Source: Puniceibacterium antarcticum | GTDB lineage: Bacteria > Pseudomonadota > Alphaproteobacteria > Rhodobacterales > Rhodobacteraceae | Length of the DNA: 34,385 nt | Assembly: GCF_002760615.1 (NCBI RefSeq) | Contig: NZ_AWWI01000127.1 | Coordinates: forward strand, 1 to 34,385 | Direction: 5' to 3' | Shown here: positions 24,572-32,338 of the stretch, piece by piece | Numbering within the stretch: the stretch's first letter is position 1 | Layout of the letters: each line of letters opens with the position of its first letter | The notes under the pieces: model-generated | Told to the model about the DNA's origin: nothing | Database searches by the model: none | Seen by the model: only the letters and a program-made list of their open reading frames with translations | Made by a program: the position numbers and the translations under genes

Positions 24572-25851
24572 ATCGCACCTGCTGCTTTGTCCAAAGATCC
24601 ACCTGCCAGATCAATCCGGCGGATCATGTTCACGAGCACGTCGCCACCAGCAGCGAGATCCTCAGGGGAAGTGTATTCATCGTTGCGGTGAATGACGCCG
24701 TTCACAGAGGGCACCGCGATGACAATCGCGGGCAGTGTCGCATTCACGGCAACGGCATCGTGGCCGGCAATCGTATCAAGCTGCATCTTAGGATAGCTAA
24801 AATCATCAGCCGCCGCTTCGGCAAGGCTGACAAGGCGGCTGTCGAACCGACCCGCCGGGCGTCGGTCCACCGCGACCACTTCAGCAGAGACAGCTGCCTT
24901 CTGTGCCAGAACAGGCAACGCCGCACGCAATTCCGCCTCGGACCAGTCCAGCATATCGGGTTCAGGCGCGCGCAGTTCGGCGAAAAGCACAGCCTTGCCC
25001 GGCACGATATTGGGCGAGTTCGGTGAGATATCGACGCGGGCCACAGAGGTGTAGAGCGTATCTGCAGCGGTATCGGCCAGCTCCCTTACCTTGGCGATGA
25101 TGTAGGCTGCGCCCAGTACGGCATCCTGACGTTCGTTCATGGGGGTCGGGCCGGTGTGATTCTGCTTGCCGGTCACTTCGATACGGACCTTCAGCGCTCC
25201 CCAATGTCGGATAAAGGGGGCAATCCGCGCTCCGGCCTTTTCCATTTCGCTGTCACCCTCGATATGGACTTCTAGGTAGCAATCGGGTCTCGGTGCCGGG
25301 TCACTGCCCATGTAACCGGTGCGCCGCAGCTCTTGCTCGACTGTTTTGCCATCGCGATCCATTCGCGAGAGCGCAAAATCCCGGGTCAGCGATCCGGCAT
25401 AGACAGAGGAGCCTAGAAGTGAGGGCTGAAACCGCGCGCCTTCCTCGTTCATCCAGTCTACAATCACGTAATTGCAGCTGGGCGTGATACCGCGCTCCGT
25501 GACTTCCTTGCGCCAGGTCTCGACAGCGCTCAGTGCCGCGACGACACCATAGGCACCGTCAAAGCGTCCGCCTTTTGGCTGGCTGTCGAGGTGCGAACCG
25601 ATCATCACAACTGGCGCGTCGGGACCAGCCAGATCCAGCCGCCCGAAGACATTGCCGATATCGTCGACGAGCACCTTGTAACCACGGCTGCTTAGTTCGC
25701 CGCAGAACCAGTCACGGGCCGCCTTGTGATCATCGGTCAGCACGGGGCGGTCCACGCCCCCATCAGCAGTGTCCCCGAACTCCGACACTTTTTCCATCAG
25801 CGCGTGCAGCAGCGTGGTGTCGATACGAGGTATGTCACATCTCTCAGTCAT
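24568..25851 (-). CDS. M20-family amidohydrolase (N-carbamoyl-amino acid hydrolase / allantoate amidohydrolase type)
   Basis: The 427-residue binuclear metalloenzyme belongs to the HyuC/AllC branch of M20. Metal ligands are the His and Asp of GSHLDSQPKGGRFDGAYGV near residues 80-98, the Glu pair in MNEEGARF near 127, the His in EVHIEGD near 190 and the final His in VIHRNDEYTSPED near 382. The dimerisation domain has NHTGPTPMNERQDA. The segment after the fourth ligand is HIEGDSEMEKAG where the family usually has HIEQGP, so the substrate pocket differs. Members cleave N-carbamoyl or ureido groups or amides, releasing ammonia and CO2 or an acid. The ATG at 25851 overlaps the ABC ATPase stop by 8 bp. 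A longer frame has no support. In this operon it could free the amine that EutBC degrades. Confidence 0.8.
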   Translation of the reverse strand: MTERCDIPRIDTTLLHALMEKVSEFGDTADGGVDRPVLTDDHKAARDWFCGELSSRGYKVLVDDIGNVFGRLDLAGPDAPVVMIGSHLDSQPKGGRFDGAYGVVAALSAVETWRKEVTERGITPSCNYVIVDWMNEEGARFQPSLLGSSVYAGSLTRDFALSRMDRDGKTVEQELRRTGYMGSDPAPRPDCYLEVHIEGDSEMEKAGARIAPFIRHWGALKVRIEVTGKQNHTGPTPMNERQDAVLGAAYIIAKVRELADTAADTLYTSVARVDISPNSPNIVPGKAVLFAELRAPEPDMLDWSEAELRAALPVLAQKAAVSAEVVAVDRRPAGRFDSRLVSLAEAAADDFSYPKMQLDTIAGHDAVAVNATLPAIVIAVPSVNGVIHRNDEYTSPEDLAAGGDVLVNMIRRIDLAGGSLDKAAGAI

Positions 25852-27685
25852 GGATGCTATCCTTGGCTCCGGTATTGCTATCGAGAAAGCAAGCCGCGAG
25901 GGCGTGATTGCCACGGCTCGTAAGTGCAGGGTTTTCCTTGTGGCAGCGTTCAAACACATGCGGGCAACGGCTGGCAAAGGCACAACCGGGCGGCAGGTCA
26001 ATCGGCGAGGGCGGCTCGCCTTCCAAAAGGCAATCTTCGGGACGATAACGGCGTTCTTCCAGAGTCGGAGCTGCCGAGAGAAGCGCCCGGCTATAGGGGT
26101 GGCCCGGATCAAAGAACAGCCGTTCGTTGGGCGCCACCTCGACGGTTTCCCCCAGATACATCACCGCGATGCGCGAACAGACCCTGCGGACCATGGTCAG
26201 GTCGTGCGAAATGAAGATATAAGTAAATCCATGCTGCGCCTGCAGCCGCTCGAACAGATCGAGAAGCTTGCCCTGTTCGGTCTGATCCAGCGCCGACAGA
26301 GTTTCATCCATGATCAGCAAACGCGGCTCAAGGATCATCGCCCTTGCCACGTTCAGGCGCTGGCGCTGGCCTGCGGACAGCCCGGTGGGCAGGCTGTCGT
26401 AGAGCGCCTCGTTCAGGCCGACTTCGCTCATCGCAGCGCGGGCACGTTCGCGGCGTTCCTTGCGGTCACCAATGCCATGGATTTTCAGCGGTTCTTCGAG
26501 AATTGAGCCGATTGCAGATTGCGGCGGCAGCGAACCATAGGGATCTTGCAGGACAAGCTGGAAGTGACGTCGCAAGGCACGCAGGCGTTTAGAGCTCGCC
26601 TCGCCAACATTTTCACCCTCGAAAAAGATAGATCCCGCATCAGGACGTTCCAGCCCTGTCAAAAGACGCAACAACGAGGATTTACCGCAACCAGACTCTC
26701 CGACAATGCCAAAGTTGTCGCCCGGAAAGACGTCGAACTCGACATTACGTACGGCCTGCACGAGCGCCTTTCCGGTCTTGCCTCTGGTCGCGTAATACTT
26801 GGCAACACCTCGCACGGACATGATCGCCTGTTGATCGCGGTTCGGGGGCGTGTCCCGCCCTTTCCGGTCGTCGGCCCAAAGGGTTGGCAGCTCTTCGATC
26901 AGCTGGCGCGTGTAGGTGTGTTCGGGCTTGGCGACAAGGTTTGCCGAACTCTGGCGTTCCACCACGCGGCCTGCATGCAGCACCATCACCTCGTCGCCCG
27001 CATCGCAGGCCACCGGCAGCGAGGAGCAGATAAAAAGGATGGCGGTCGAAAAATCTGCGTTCAGCTCGCGCATCAGCTTGAGGATTTGCGCCGCCACCGT
27101 CACATCAAGCGGCTGTGTGATGTTGTCGGCGATCAGAAGAGCGGGATCGGAAATCAGCGCATCCACAATCATGACCCGTTGCATCATCCCGCCAGAATAC
27201 TGGAACGGATATTCGTGATAGCGTCTCTCGGCAGACGGAATTTTGACCGCGCCAAGCAGTCGAATAGCCTTTTCCTTGGCATCCGCCGCCGAAATATCGG
27301 GGCGTACGGCGCGCAGTTTTTCGACGAGTTGCGCGCCCACCGTCATCGTCGGATCAAGCGCGCCCGCAGGGTTGCCGCCCACATAGGCGATTTCCCGGCC
27401 TGCTAGGCTTTTTGCATAGGCCTTGTCGGCGATCAGGTCGCTACCGCTGAACAGCACCTCTCCCGAGGTGACCCTGAGCGGGGCCGAAAGCCAGCTCACC
27501 AGTGCGCGTGCAAGCACTGTCTTGCCTGATCCGCTTTCCCCGATCACGGACAAAATTTCGCGTGGTTTTAGGTCGAAACTGATGTCCTCAAGAATGGCTC
27601 GGGTTTTCCCCTCGCTTTCCAGGGTCACTGTCAGCCCCCGCACGGACAGAAGGGCCTCGGTCGAATGTGCCGTATCAAGAGCCAT
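25844..27685 (-). CDS. Fused Opp/Dpp-type ABC ATPase with degenerate first NBD
   Basis: This 613-residue chain holds two ABC domains (about 10-265 and 285-600), equivalent to DppD-DppF. NBD2 is complete: Walker A GESGCGKS (329-336), Q-loop Gln380 in VLQDP, signature LSAGQRQR (436), Walker B LLIMDE with Glu461, switch His494 in FISHDL, and the Cys-rich oligo/dipeptide tail (Cys568, 574, 581, 599). NBD1 keeps Walker A (GESGSGKT, 49-56) and a signature (YSGGM, 163), but the Q-loop reads YVGGNP (Gln to Gly), Walker B reads LLIADN (Glu188 to Asn), and the switch reads ILFICSSL (His to Ser). One site is thus predicted non-hydrolytic. The ATG at 27685 has GGAGG 8 nt upstream and follows the oppC stop by 1 nt. 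Confidence 0.88.
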   Translation of the reverse strand: MALDTAHSTEALLSVRGLTVTLESEGKTRAILEDISFDLKPREILSVIGESGSGKTVLARALVSWLSAPLRVTSGEVLFSGSDLIADKAYAKSLAGREIAYVGGNPAGALDPTMTVGAQLVEKLRAVRPDISAADAKEKAIRLLGAVKIPSAERRYHEYPFQYSGGMMQRVMIVDALISDPALLIADNITQPLDVTVAAQILKLMRELNADFSTAILFICSSLPVACDAGDEVMVLHAGRVVERQSSANLVAKPEHTYTRQLIEELPTLWADDRKGRDTPPNRDQQAIMSVRGVAKYYATRGKTGKALVQAVRNVEFDVFPGDNFGIVGESGCGKSSLLRLLTGLERPDAGSIFFEGENVGEASSKRLRALRRHFQLVLQDPYGSLPPQSAIGSILEEPLKIHGIGDRKERRERARAAMSEVGLNEALYDSLPTGLSAGQRQRLNVARAMILEPRLLIMDETLSALDQTEQGKLLDLFERLQAQHGFTYIFISHDLTMVRRVCSRIAVMYLGETVEVAPNERLFFDPGHPYSRALLSAAPTLEERRYRPEDCLLEGEPPSPIDLPPGCAFASRCPHVFERCHKENPALTSRGNHALAACFLDSNTGAKDSIHD

Positions 27686-27686
27686 G

Positions 27687-28598
27687 TCATGCACCTCCGT
27701 AAATCTTGTTTCGCGCCCTTTCGAGTGCTGCTCCCATCAAGTTGATCGAGGTCAGTGTCAGCACAAGGAACACACCCGGCATCGTGGCGATCCACCATGC
27801 ATTCATCAGATATTTGCGCCCATCAGCGATAATATTGCCAAAGGTCGGCGTTGGCGGCTGCACCCCGAGCCCTAAAAATCCGAGCACGGATTCAAAGATC
27901 ATCATGCGCGCGATATCCAGAACCGCGACAAAGGCGATGGGCGGCAGGACCAGTGGCAGGATGAGCGAAAACATAATCCGCCAATCGGTCGCGCCCAACA
28001 CCATCGCGCCGCGCACGAACTCTTTCTTGCGCTCGGACATGACAGTTGATCGCATCACCCGCGCATAGACAGGCCAACCCGCAAGACCCAACACGAGGAT
28101 GATGGAAGGGATCGTAGGGCGCGAAACACCCAAGATGGTGATCGCAAGAATAATCATCGGGATAGAAAGCTGTGCATCGGTCAGCCGCATAAGAACGGTA
28201 TCGACACTGCCGCCGAAATATCCCGAGAACAGGCCCACCAATGCCCCGACAGCCAGCATGACAACCGTGGTCGAAACGCCGATCAACAACGAATACCGCA
28301 AACCGACCAGCGCGCGTGAAAGCATGTCGCGCCCCAGCTGATCGGTACCGAGGGGGTGAACCCAGCTCCAGCCGTCACCAAAGAACACTGGCGGCGAGAG
28401 CTTGGCAGAGATGTTCATCTTTGTCGGGTCGATCCCGGAAAACATCGGATAAAAGATAGCCGACAGTAACAGGATGACAAAGACGACGAGGCCAATCTTA
28501 AACTCGACCGAGGCAAAGGCTTCGGACCAGATGCGCGCGGCAATCTTGCGTTCCTTGCGCGGGGTTGAGAGGTCAGGGGTGATTTCAAGATAGCTCAT
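27687..28598 (-). CDS. Opp/Dpp-type ABC transporter permease (C-type)
   Basis: The 303-residue inner-membrane protein is of the DppC/OppC family. It has a cytoplasmic N-terminus, a first membrane helix near residues 33-55 (FKIGLVVFVILLLSAIF), the family segment HPLGTDQLGRDMLSRALVG near 82-100, and the coupling EAA-loop region (ARVMRSTVMSERKKEFVRGA near 180-199). Five further helices follow. Its ATG overlaps the preceding permease stop by one base. It pairs with the B-type permease to import small peptides or peptide-like compounds. Confidence 0.88.
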   Translation of the reverse strand: MSYLEITPDLSTPRKERKIAARIWSEAFASVEFKIGLVVFVILLLSAIFYPMFSGIDPTKMNISAKLSPPVFFGDGWSWVHPLGTDQLGRDMLSRALVGLRYSLLIGVSTTVVMLAVGALVGLFSGYFGGSVDTVLMRLTDAQLSIPMIILAITILGVSRPTIPSIILVLGLAGWPVYARVMRSTVMSERKKEFVRGAMVLGATDWRIMFSLILPLVLPPIAFVAVLDIARMMIFESVLGFLGLGVQPPTPTFGNIIADGRKYLMNAWWIATMPGVFLVLTLTSINLMGAALERARNKIYGGA

Positions 28599-29578
28599 CA
28601 GTATTCCAGCCTCGGGTCAATCGCTGTCGCACACAGGTCGACAACGATGTTGATCAGCACGAATGCGGCGGCGGTGACGATGGCGATACCTTGGATCAGG
28701 GGGAAGTCACGTTGCATGACTGCGTTAATCGTCAGAAGGCCAAGGCCCGGGTAGTCGAAAATAAACTCGATCACGAGAACACCCCCCAAAAGCATCGAAA
28801 ATTGCACGCCCAGCAAATTCAGAAGCGGCACAGCCGAGTTTTTCAGCGCATGATGAAAAATGATCTGGTTCCGGGTGAGACCCCGCACCGCAGCGATGTC
28901 GATGAAATTCTGCCCCATCACCCCGGCAACCGAGACGGTCAATGTGCGGATGATGAAGGGAGCAATTTCCACGGCCAGAACAAGAGCGGGCAGAATTGTG
29001 TAGGCAAACCCGTCATACCCAATCGCCGGAAGGAGCTTCAGCTTGACCGAGAGAACCAAGGCAAGGACGATCCCAAGCCAGAAATTCGGCAGACTGACGA
29101 ATACAGACGACAGATACAGGGCGAACCTGTCTGGGAACTCCCCAGGCCTGAGCCCGCCCCACACCCCGATCGGGACAGCGATGATGAGCGCGAAAACCAT
29201 GGCCAAAAGGGCCAGTTGCAATGTCATCGGTGCGGTATTGGCGATCAAGTCCCAGACCTCGGCACGCTCGCTGCGGGTATTGTCGTCAAAACTTGCTCCA
29301 CCGACAGAGGCCCCATTCGCCGGGCGTACAAAGCTTTGGCCCAGATCGCCCTGAAGCATGCCGCCGACATAACGTCCAAATTGCTGATAGATCGGATCCC
29401 GCAGGCCCATGTCCTCTGCGATCTGTTCTATCAGCGCCTCTGGCGCCATCCCTCCGGCCATGAGGCGGACAGGATCCCCGGGAACGACGCGCAGCAAAGT
29501 GAAGATGATGGCAGAAACAAGGAGAACAATCAGTGCGCCCTGAAATAGCCTTCGCGCGAGAAAACTGGCGATGAACAT
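28598..29578 (-). CDS. Opp/Dpp-type ABC transporter permease (B-type)
   Basis: The 326-residue membrane protein is of the DppB/OppB family. The N-terminus (FLARRLFQGALIVLLVSAI, then RVVPGDPVRLM) is diagnostic. About six membrane helices and the coupling loop (FIDIAAVRGLTRNQIIFHHA near 223-242) follow. A periplasmic insertion near residues 85-105 (FVRPANGASVGGASFDDN) is longer than in E. coli DppB. GGAGG stands 6 nt before the ATG. A hairpin terminator or attenuator separates it from the binding-protein gene upstream. Confidence 0.88.
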   Translation of the reverse strand: MFIASFLARRLFQGALIVLLVSAIIFTLLRVVPGDPVRLMAGGMAPEALIEQIAEDMGLRDPIYQQFGRYVGGMLQGDLGQSFVRPANGASVGGASFDDNTRSERAEVWDLIANTAPMTLQLALLAMVFALIIAVPIGVWGGLRPGEFPDRFALYLSSVFVSLPNFWLGIVLALVLSVKLKLLPAIGYDGFAYTILPALVLAVEIAPFIIRTLTVSVAGVMGQNFIDIAAVRGLTRNQIIFHHALKNSAVPLLNLLGVQFSMLLGGVLVIEFIFDYPGLGLLTINAVMQRDFPLIQGIAIVTAAAFVLINIVVDLCATAIDPRLEY

Positions 29579-29601
29579 CGGTCCCTCCGGTAGGTTTTTC
29601 G

Positions 29602-29637
29602 AAAAAAGGCCGGAGCCCGGAATAGTCGGGCTCCGGC
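29602..29637 (-). terminator. Intra-operon terminator/attenuator between binding-protein and permease genes
   Basis: On the minus strand GCCGGAGCCCG (29637-29627) pairs perfectly with CGGGCTCCGGC (29619-29609), giving an 11-bp stem with a 7-nt loop, followed by a run of T (29607-29602). It lies between the binding-protein stop and the permease start. Partial termination here would give more binding protein than membrane components, as in many ABC operons. Confidence 0.85.
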
Positions 29638-29646
29638 TTGGCGTGA

Positions 29647-31221
29647 TCAGGCCCTGGTTGCCTCAGAGGCGTCGATTGTCCCGTCCGGATAGATGAAGAG
29701 GTCCTTCACGTCGGCGCGCACCCCATGCATTAGCACGGAAGTGAACAGGCTGTAGGCAGGCACCTTTTCGGCGAGCAGAGGCATCAGATTGGTCTGAAGG
29801 CTCTCTTTGCGGGCTTCAAGCGAAGGCGCATCGCGCTCGGCATCAAGTGCTGCGTCGATTTCCGCATCGTCGATCCCGCAAATGCGCTTTGAGGTGGAGT
29901 GGAAGTGAGTGCGCAGAACAAGATCTGGCTCGGGGGAGGCGCTGGTCCAGCCGCAGTCAATCATGTGGCCGGGACCACCGCCCGGACGGTCATACAGGCG
30001 TTCGTTCCACGCCGCGACTTCCATCACGTTGAGCGTCACGGGAAAACCCTGCTCCTGAAGAAGCGCGGTGATGACCTCGCCATATTCCTTCGTCTTGGGA
30101 TAAAAGCCCGTGGAGGTGATGTATTCGATCTCTGGCAGACCCTGCCCGCCCGGATAGCCCGCTTCGGCCAGCAGGCGTTGGCATTCTTCCGGATCGTATT
30201 CCGGGTAGTTGTCCAGCGCGATGTAGCCAAACTTAATCGGGGAGACAAAGTTGGACGACGGCTCCCCTGCGGTCCCCATGACATCAAGGATGATGCTGCG
30301 GTCGATGGCGTGACAGACCGCCTTGCGCAGCAGCGGGTTGTCAAACGGTGGCTTGGAGCAGCGGAACCAAAGGTATTTGTTTTCCACAGAGACGGCCCGG
30401 TTGAGAACAATGCCGTCTTCGCCCTGCAGCGTTTCGACCTGTTCCGGTTCGAGGCGTTCGATCACGTCGGCCTGACCGTTCATCAGCGACAGCATGCGTG
30501 TGGTGGAATCCCCCACGAAAGAGAACCGCACGCCCGGCACCTTGGGTGTGCCACGGAAATAATCCGCGTAGGCTTCCATGACGGTGTCGTTGCCATCCTG
30601 CTCTACGAACTTGAAAGGGCCAGTGCCGTTCAGTCGCTGAGACAGCGCGCCGTTCGGACCGCCTTCGATGTCCTTGATGGACATGATCGGAAGATAAGAG
30701 GCAAGGAAGATGAACATCGCCGCGCCATATCCGCCTTTGGTCGTGTCCACGATCACGGTGTAATCGTCGGGCGTTGTGACCTCAAACGTGTCTGCAAAGC
30801 CCGGATAGACCTGACGCGCGCGTTCCGGCTGTGCACCATATTCAAAGGTCGCCTTGACATCCTTAGCCGAGAAAGGCTCGCCGTCGTGAAACGTCACACC
30901 CTCGCGCAGCTTGATCTCAAGATGGGTCGCGTCGATGAGGTTGAGCTCGGTGGCAAGTTCATAGACCACTTCATCGGGGTTATCTGGCATCATCGGCGAC
31001 CGGGTGAGGAACCCCATGATGAAGCCTTCGATGTTGAACTGCGACAGCGTCGTATGCGCCATCGGGTCCCAGTTACCTGTGATGTTCTCAGCCGACAGAA
31101 AGGTCAGCGGGCGCGCCTCCTGTGCAAAGGCCGAACTGAAGAAAAATTCGGGATTAAGGCGCATAGCGGCCGCCGAGGCACCCGCCATCATGCCGTAGCG
31201 AAGGAAATCTCGTCTTTCCAT
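29647..31221 (-). CDS. Opp/Dpp-type ABC transporter substrate-binding protein
   Basis: The 524-residue SBP_bac_5 (cluster C) protein has a twin-arginine-like leader (ERRDFLRYG followed by a hydrophobic stretch and an AFAQEA cleavage site near residue 35). It should be periplasmic. Domain landmarks are FHDGEPFSAKDVKATFEYG near 115-133, GTGPFKFVEQD near 205 and RKAVCHAIDRS near 300. The ligand class of this family includes peptides, opines, nickel, glutathione and sugars, so specificity cannot be read directly. The ATG at 31221 is preceded by AGGAG 9 nt upstream. It lies 59 bp downstream of the phosphatase gene. Confidence 0.87.
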   Translation of the reverse strand: MERRDFLRYGMMAGASAAAMRLNPEFFFSSAFAQEARPLTFLSAENITGNWDPMAHTTLSQFNIEGFIMGFLTRSPMMPDNPDEVVYELATELNLIDATHLEIKLREGVTFHDGEPFSAKDVKATFEYGAQPERARQVYPGFADTFEVTTPDDYTVIVDTTKGGYGAAMFIFLASYLPIMSIKDIEGGPNGALSQRLNGTGPFKFVEQDGNDTVMEAYADYFRGTPKVPGVRFSFVGDSTTRMLSLMNGQADVIERLEPEQVETLQGEDGIVLNRAVSVENKYLWFRCSKPPFDNPLLRKAVCHAIDRSIILDVMGTAGEPSSNFVSPIKFGYIALDNYPEYDPEECQRLLAEAGYPGGQGLPEIEYITSTGFYPKTKEYGEVITALLQEQGFPVTLNVMEVAAWNERLYDRPGGGPGHMIDCGWTSASPEPDLVLRTHFHSTSKRICGIDDAEIDAALDAERDAPSLEARKESLQTNLMPLLAEKVPAYSLFTSVLMHGVRADVKDLFIYPDGTIDASEATRA

Positions 31222-31280
31222 TGTGTCACTCTCCTGTTGTGGCCCGCTGGGGCCTTTGATGATTTGGAAAATTGCGGTCT

Positions 31281-32075
31281 TTACGCCGCTTGGGCCGCGC
31301 GCAGCAAAGCCAGCTCTCTCAGCATTTCTGCGTGCAATTCGGGTGTGGCAGAGGCCAGGACATCGCCAGAAGATCCAACGTTGAGTGGATCTCCGTTCCA
31401 ATCGGAAATCACTCCGCCTGCGCCGCGCACAATCTGCACGACGGGAAGATAGTCATAGGGCTCGAGTCCGGTTTCCAGCACGAGATCGCAAAAACCTGAG
31501 GCCAGCAGGGCGTAATTATAGCAGTCCCCGCCAAACCGAAGCAGACGCACACGGTCACGCAGCATGTCGTAAACCGGTGTCTTTTCGCCCGAGAACAAGA
31601 TCGGATCAGTGGTGTAGGCATAGGCAGATGCCAGATGTTTGCACTCGCTTGTCGTCACAGGTTTGCCGTTCAAAGTTGTGTCGGCACCTTTTATACCGCT
31701 CCAACGCTCGCCAATGGCGGGCATGTCGATTTGACCAAGCTGCGGTTCACCATGTTCCAACAGCGCCATGAGGCCGCCAAAAAGCGGGTGGCCAGTTACA
31801 AAGCTTTTTGTGCCATCGATCGGATCCACGACCCACACGAACTCCCGGTCAAGGTTTTGCACACCGTGCTCTTCACCGAAAATTCCGTGCTCTGGATATG
31901 CCCGCTCTATTTGTTCGCGAAGAAAGGTCTCGATTCCGCGATCCGCGACCGTAACCGGGCTGTCGTCACTCTTGTGTTCAACCTGCAACGCATGTCGAAA
32001 GTAAGAGCGCGCGATTTCGCCGGCCCCATCGGCTGCTTGGTTGGCAAATTCCAAGGCATCTCGCAAATCGAGCAT
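31281..32075 (-). CDS. Inositol-monophosphatase-family phosphatase (HisN-like)
   Basis: The 264-residue Mg-dependent phosphatase has the IMPase superfamily motifs: Glu68-Glu69 in FGEEHG, VVDPIDGTKSF (Asp84, Asp87) and EPYDYLPVVQIVRGAGG near 212-228, which gives the last metal Asp. The GGDCYNYALLASG segment is typical of the histidinol-phosphate/HisN branch. No other histidine-biosynthetic gene is near. Located first in an ethanolamine-linked operon, it may dephosphorylate an imported or kinase-made phosphoester instead. The ATG at 32075 has GAGAGG 5 nt before it. A GTG two codons earlier is an alternative. It is divergent from the DeoR gene. Confidence 0.82.
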   Translation of the reverse strand: MLDLRDALEFANQAADGAGEIARSYFRHALQVEHKSDDSPVTVADRGIETFLREQIERAYPEHGIFGEEHGVQNLDREFVWVVDPIDGTKSFVTGHPLFGGLMALLEHGEPQLGQIDMPAIGERWSGIKGADTTLNGKPVTTSECKHLASAYAYTTDPILFSGEKTPVYDMLRDRVRLLRFGGDCYNYALLASGFCDLVLETGLEPYDYLPVVQIVRGAGGVISDWNGDPLNVGSSGDVLASATPELHAEMLRELALLRAAQAA

Positions 32076-32149
32076 CTTCACCTCTCATCAGTTTGGCATT
32101 CCTCAGGCCCATGGGCCGATTGAATCCAAGCTGCAGCCAGGCTCAGCAA

Positions 32150-32158
32150 AAATCCACA
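32150..32158. promoter_or_regulatory. Half-site copy of the DeoR-type operator
   Basis: AAATCCACA repeats the left arm core of the inverted repeat at 32263-32294, about 75 bp upstream of the phosphatase start. Two separated sites would permit DNA looping across the divergent region, a common feature of DeoR-family control. Confidence 0.4.
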
Positions 32159-32262
32159 CAAAACAACACAAAAGCACGACTTCCCACATTGTGCTCTGTT
32201 TTTACGCTAAATATGGGAGATAATGAGGTAAATACTGTCATAATATGTCTTTTAATGCCATA

Positions 32263-32294
32263 AAATCCACAAATTCAAATAAATTTGTGGATTT
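32263..32294. promoter_or_regulatory. 13-bp perfect inverted repeat, candidate DeoR operator
   Basis: AAATCCACAAATT (32263-32275) and its exact complement AATTTGTGGATTT (32282-32294) are separated by 6 bp. The repeat lies 44 bp before the DeoR-family start codon, in an AT-rich divergent promoter region (32160-32300). It is the most likely binding site of that regulator. No T-run follows that would make it a terminator. Confidence 0.7.
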
Positions 32295-32338
32295 GCACAG
32301 CGAGACAGGCAAGACGTGTCGAAAACGGAGAACGAGTC

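Noticed and set aside
23516-24691. 391-codon plus-strand frame opposite the two kinases
   Set aside because: It mirrors conserved kinase codons in a GC-rich frame and has no recognisable motif.
29899-31452. 517-codon plus-strand frame opposite the binding-protein gene
   Set aside because: Antisense shadow. The minus-strand product has a signal peptide and full SBP_bac_5 features.
31281-32075. True histidine-biosynthesis HisN
   Set aside because: Not excluded as an ancestry, but no his genes are near and the gene heads a DeoR-linked catabolic operon, so the name was not assigned.
32076-32338. Cobalamin riboswitch in front of the eut operon
   Set aside because: The AT-rich leader shows no B12-box-like conserved core. 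The symmetric repeat fits a protein operator better.
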